This document shows, in pieces, positions 60,745 to 64,000 of a stretch of DNA of 64,000 bases. How positions within the stretch are numbered: the first letter of the stretch is position 1; the number at the start of each line of letters is the position of its first letter. The DNA comes from Heterobilharzia americana. Taxonomy: Eukaryota; Platyhelminthes; Trematoda; Strigeidida; Schistosomatidae. The notes beneath the pieces were generated by a model that worked only from the letters and a program-made list of their open reading frames with translations, was not told the origin of the DNA and did no database searches. The translations under genes were made by a program, and so were the position numbers. The stretch spans positions 49,164,691 to 49,228,690 of the forward strand of contig OX104134.1 of NCBI GenBank assembly GCA_944470555.2. The letters are read 5' to 3'.

Positions 60745-60910
60745 ACGAAAATGTGGGTCATGGGAGTATTTAAACCATTCACCTCCGAGGAACCACCCTA
60801 GAGCTTTACCAACAGAGCTACAAGACCCATATGGTAACCTGAAGGCCACTGGTTTGAATCCAGTCATGATGCCGATTTTCACTTCACCTTCAATCATCAC
60901 CCAACATCGA
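60745..60910. repeat. Two facing tRNA-like SINE heads
   Basis: On the minus strand an A-box-like TAGCTCTGTTGGTAAAGC (near 60822) and a B-box-like GGTTTAAATAC. On the plus strand a B-box-like GGTTTGAATCC (near 60851) followed by the tail CACCTTCAATCATCACCCA shared with 25021-25140. This suggests two partial SINE heads in opposite orientation. Confidence 0.5.
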
Positions 60911-61741
60911 CAGCAGCATTCTGCTAAAACACTGCTAATCAGGTAGTCTCAGTGGCTCAACTTTTAATCGAAACATCGTAACTACTGGAATAAAATAAGT
61001 ATCCAAATAAGAAGCTAGTACGTTAAACATGTTAAGAATTCGCGCTACGTTTCCTGATTCATTCCCTCAGTAATCACAACAGAATATGTAGGCAATTAAA
61101 TTGGATCAATAGAAAAATTTCTAGTGTGACTCTGCTTACTTTATCGACAAAATGTATACAGTCGAAGTGTAGCAGATAACGCCCTTCACAGAGAAAAGTA
61201 GACGTTACATGTGAACAGAAAGCAGTGGTTGTGTAATAATTCAGAAGAATAGGATACTGAAAATCTCAACAGTCTTCAATTGGTCATTTTTGTTACATGT
61301 AGTCGGAAGTCCAGGTTTCAGTGTAATTACTTACTTTACATTCAGTTTACTCTATCACCTAGTGAAGTTATGCCTGTCAGGTCAGAATAAGTGCCTTCTG
61401 AACCTTTAATCTTTTAGGAGTGGAATATTACGTAAGCTGACCCTAATACAGGTAACAAAATAAACAGTCGTCTTTTTAAATCTAAGGCATTCTACGTCAA
61501 CTTCTAACCTTTCTAGTTGTTCACATCAGTGTTAGTTTTCTAATGTCATGAATGTTTATTTTCCCTTGTTAAGACGCAACAAGGTTCATTTATGTACAAG
61601 TTATGCAGTAATATCATTATAATTTAAGAAAAATCATATGTAACCAATATCCTTCGAAGATTGTGATGTTTTACAGAATTTCATGGGAATTTTACATTAC
61701 AAACAATTAGACAAATATGCGTTTCAGTCTTTCACACCTAC

Positions 61742-62105
61742 CTGTCATGCATGAGTTTCCATTCAGCGAAGAAACAAATGTCCTTTCAGAACTTCGTTCT
61801 GATGAAATTGATGAAATTGTCGAATGTCTAACTAATTTTGTACTTCTCACTGTCTGATTAGACTTATTCGGTTGTGAAGGCAATATAACTTTATTGACCA
61901 AATGAATAGAGTAACCATCACTACCACCTTTCGAGATTACGTAATGTCCACCACCATCATCCTCATCATTTCCATTGTTTACATTCAGAACAGGTGATAA
62001 ACATTTCGGTGATATCAGAGTTAAGGACACCTTATCACCAGTTGAGGTCGACAACAAATCAACCACTTGATTTAACGACGCTCTTGTAACGTCGGTACCA
62101 TTTAT
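61742..62105 (-). CDS. PDZ-domain gene, exon with the second half of a PDZ domain
   Basis: A 364-bp exon starting in phase 0 after acceptor TTGTTCTACAG and ending in phase 1 at donor GTAGGTGTG. The first 33 residues (INGTDVTRASLNQVVDLL, then STSTGDKVSLTLISP) are the typical end of a PDZ domain: the GD-x-I-x-x-(V/I)NG turn, the alpha-B helix with the ligand-facing positions, and the last beta strand. An acidic Gly/Asp-rich linker and a Ser/Arg-rich stretch follow. The first half of the domain must be in an exon at higher coordinates, probably beyond 64000. The three exons together encode about 327 residues. PDZ domains bind protein C-termini in scaffolding; the specific family is not recognised. 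Confidence 0.75.
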
Positions 62106-64000
62106 CTGTAGAACAAATTAATGAAAGTTCAGCAAAACTTATGTTTTATATCAATAATGAAACAATAAACGAATTCTTTGTTTATATTCGGGAACGATGG
62201 TGAAAGTCTTTTCAATTTTTTTGGCAGGTTTCATGATTTCAAATGAATAATTACCAGGGATTGACTGAACAGTAGACTCTTTTGGAAGGAGGACAAAGAA
62301 AGATCAGATGAAAAATACACACCGAGACAGATCACTCTTGTTACATTTTCCAATACAGAACCATCAAAAAACAGGAGTCATGTGACGTCTGAAGAGGAAA
62401 AAGACACTTCATGCACAAATTCATTTTCATGAATTTCAAAAAAGCAAGAACCATGATTTACAAAATTTAAATTTTTCAACAAAACTATATCTTTTAATAT
62501 TCTAGGTTGCATGAAAGCAGCTGGCAAGATACCAGCCAAATGAAATGAATCCATTTTATCCTGCTTCCATTGCTATTTCTCGCTCTTTTCATACTAAAAT
62601 TGGTAGTTTGGCATTTTGAAGAACAAAGCACGAAACAGTTCATGGAGGACAGTCGTTCAATGGCGGACAAAATTATTCATCTATTTGGAAACAGTGTGAC
62701 GAAGAAATTGTAGCCATAGAAACAAACTATCAGGTTATCATCATTCTCAACAAAATCGTTACTAGCATAAAGTGGCAAGTCGTATAGAATGAAAAAGAAG
62801 AGAAAGGGGGAAAGAACATCGACTTCAGTGAGTAATGGAATGGAGCATTTCTATCTGACCCAGAATCTCTTTGTAGAACCTCCATTTCATAAAAACTAAT
62901 CTTCTTTTCATTTCTGTCAGGTCTAATCCAATACTTGATTTGTTTAACGTCCAATAAAGTTGCAGGGATTCCTTCAATGAGTATTCCACTTAGGAAATTT
63001 GATATAAATTTTTCTAGGTGTGCTTCAGGTCTAGAGGTGATTTAGTTGGGAAATGCTTTATTATACATAGGATATCTTGTAATTGCTATACGACTATGCA
63101 GAAGTTTATTTTGCTTAAGCTAGTAATACTCAAAGCACTGAAGGACTGAAAAACGGTTTCCTTCTAGCATGGAACTCCTCATCAGTGAGGATCCATAACC
63201 CTTCAAGGGATCGAAATCTCAACCTTCAGGTTCCGCATTCGACACGTTACTATTGAGTCATTAGGTTGCAATCCGGTGATTCATGTCCCCAACTTCTCTC
63301 ATATGATGATATAGAGCGAACTCCATCCTATCGCGTCGTTGAGAAACTGCCTTCATGTCTGACTTATTTGGATCCGCCGGCCACGACTTTGTTTAGAACT
63401 TCAGGAATCACCTCTCAAAGCTAGTCACCAGTGAGCACTAGATCCATTCATTTTGGATGAATATCAACCTGAAATCAACAAACAAATCCACACAAACCTC
63501 AAAATTGAAATAATCTAGTGCTCTTTGGTGACTAGCTCTGAGAGGTGATTCCTGAAATTCCAATCAAAGTCGTGGCCGGCGGGTCTAAATAAGTCGGACA
63601 TCAAGACAGTTACTCAGCGACGGGATAGGATTTAGTTCGCGCTATATCATCAACTAAGAGAAGCTGGAGATATGAATCACTTAATTTCCACCCAATGGCT
63701 TAACAGTAACGCTGTGGATGCGAGATCTGAAGGTCGAGACGTTGACCCCTGGAGGGGTAATGAGTGTGCACTGACGAGGAGTTCAATACTATGATGAAAT
63801 AACTGTCCATTGCTCCCAGGTGTGCAATGTTTCTTCCTCGGATGTCAGTCTACGATGAAAACCAACCTGAAATAAATAAATCAGTAAAAATCCTAATAAA
63901 TTGAAGGCTAACGTTGTTTGTGCAGTACTAGGAAGTAGACAAACCCACAATAAAAATAATCACTCAGATGAATGGCATTGTATTAAGATATAAACTGACA
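62106..64000 (-). other. Presumed upstream intron of the PDZ gene
   Basis: Expected to be intron, because the PDZ first half is not found up to the window end. It contains the inverted SINE repeat 63133-63826. A minus-strand open reading at 62954-62730 shows no protein signature. Confidence 0.4.
63133..63826. repeat. Large SINE inverted repeat with degenerate hammerheads
   Basis: The arms 63133-63442 and 63514-63826 are diverged reverse complements around a 71-bp loop. Each arm has the foldback-family parts: hammerhead-like block at the outer side, tRNA-like block (TGGCTTAACAGTAACG near 63697 on plus), and an extra inner segment. The hammerhead boxes are mutated in both arms. The AACCTGAAA tail follows the right arm (63866) and also sits in the loop. 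Confidence 0.8.

Larger units (their letters stand above)
59247..61741 (-). other. Intron of the PDZ gene with SINE cluster
   Basis: Donor GTAGGTGTG after 61742 and acceptor TTCTTCAG before 59246. The intron hosts the inverted SINE pair 59503-60110 with two hammerhead motifs, and a tRNA-like block at 60745-60910. Confidence 0.6.

Noticed and set aside
62730..63010. Minus-strand open reading of up to about 90 codons upstream of the PDZ exon
   Set aside because: It has an acceptor-like start but no clear donor and no resemblance to the first half of a PDZ domain, so I left it as intronic.
1..64000. CRISPR arrays, rRNA genes, bacterial operons
   Set aside because: No regularly spaced direct repeats, rRNA-like blocks or dense co-directional coding sequence were seen; the window is eukaryotic.

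Overview
The window looks like AT-rich, intron-rich nuclear DNA of a flatworm, most likely a schistosome-type blood fluke. This rests on the RTE/SR2-like non-LTR reverse-transcriptase relics, a Penelope-like element, gypsy/BEL-type LTR sequence, and many tRNA-related SINEs that carry hammerhead ribozyme motifs, a combination characteristic of Schistosoma (the Sm-alpha type elements). There are no bacterial-style genes, operons or ribosome binding sites. Most of the 64 kb is intergenic or intronic DNA with repeats. The only host gene I can support is a minus-strand PDZ-domain gene whose last three coding exons lie at 62105-61742, 59246-59020 and 56610-56218.

Layout. 1-12476: a near-identical palindrome (arms 1-4613 and 7864-12476, spacer about 3.25 kb). 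Its arms hold a Penelope-like fragment, unique flank and a dead RTE-type element, with the two element copies tail to tail. The left arm runs off the window start. 12477-33245: mostly featureless AT-rich DNA with the rest of the Penelope-like element (to about 12900), two small foldbacks, scattered SINEs and a (TA)n tract. 33246-54252: a second palindrome (arms about 5.4 kb, spacer 10.1 kb) built on two more copies of the same dead element, now head to head. Its spacer holds a solo LTR with a 5-bp target duplication, an inverted end-trimmed copy of that LTR, a relic of a second LINE family, and a cluster of inverted SINE pairs. 54253-54875: an orphan 3' piece of the same RTE family. 54876-64000: the 3' end of the PDZ gene, whose introns carry SINE inverted pairs.

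The strongest new signal is a set of hammerhead ribozyme motifs in SINE copies arranged as divergent or inverted pairs. At 43320-43410 a nearly loopless palindrome encodes one complete hammerhead core on each strand, back to back. A second SINE family in an intron has a complete core on the plus strand (60035-60079) and a near-complete one on the minus strand (59650-59694). The second theme is that large, very recent palindromes have their breakpoints in or at the ends of RTE copies that all carry the same disabling lesions. This suggests spread by DNA-level duplication, or an assembly artefact that raw long reads could exclude.
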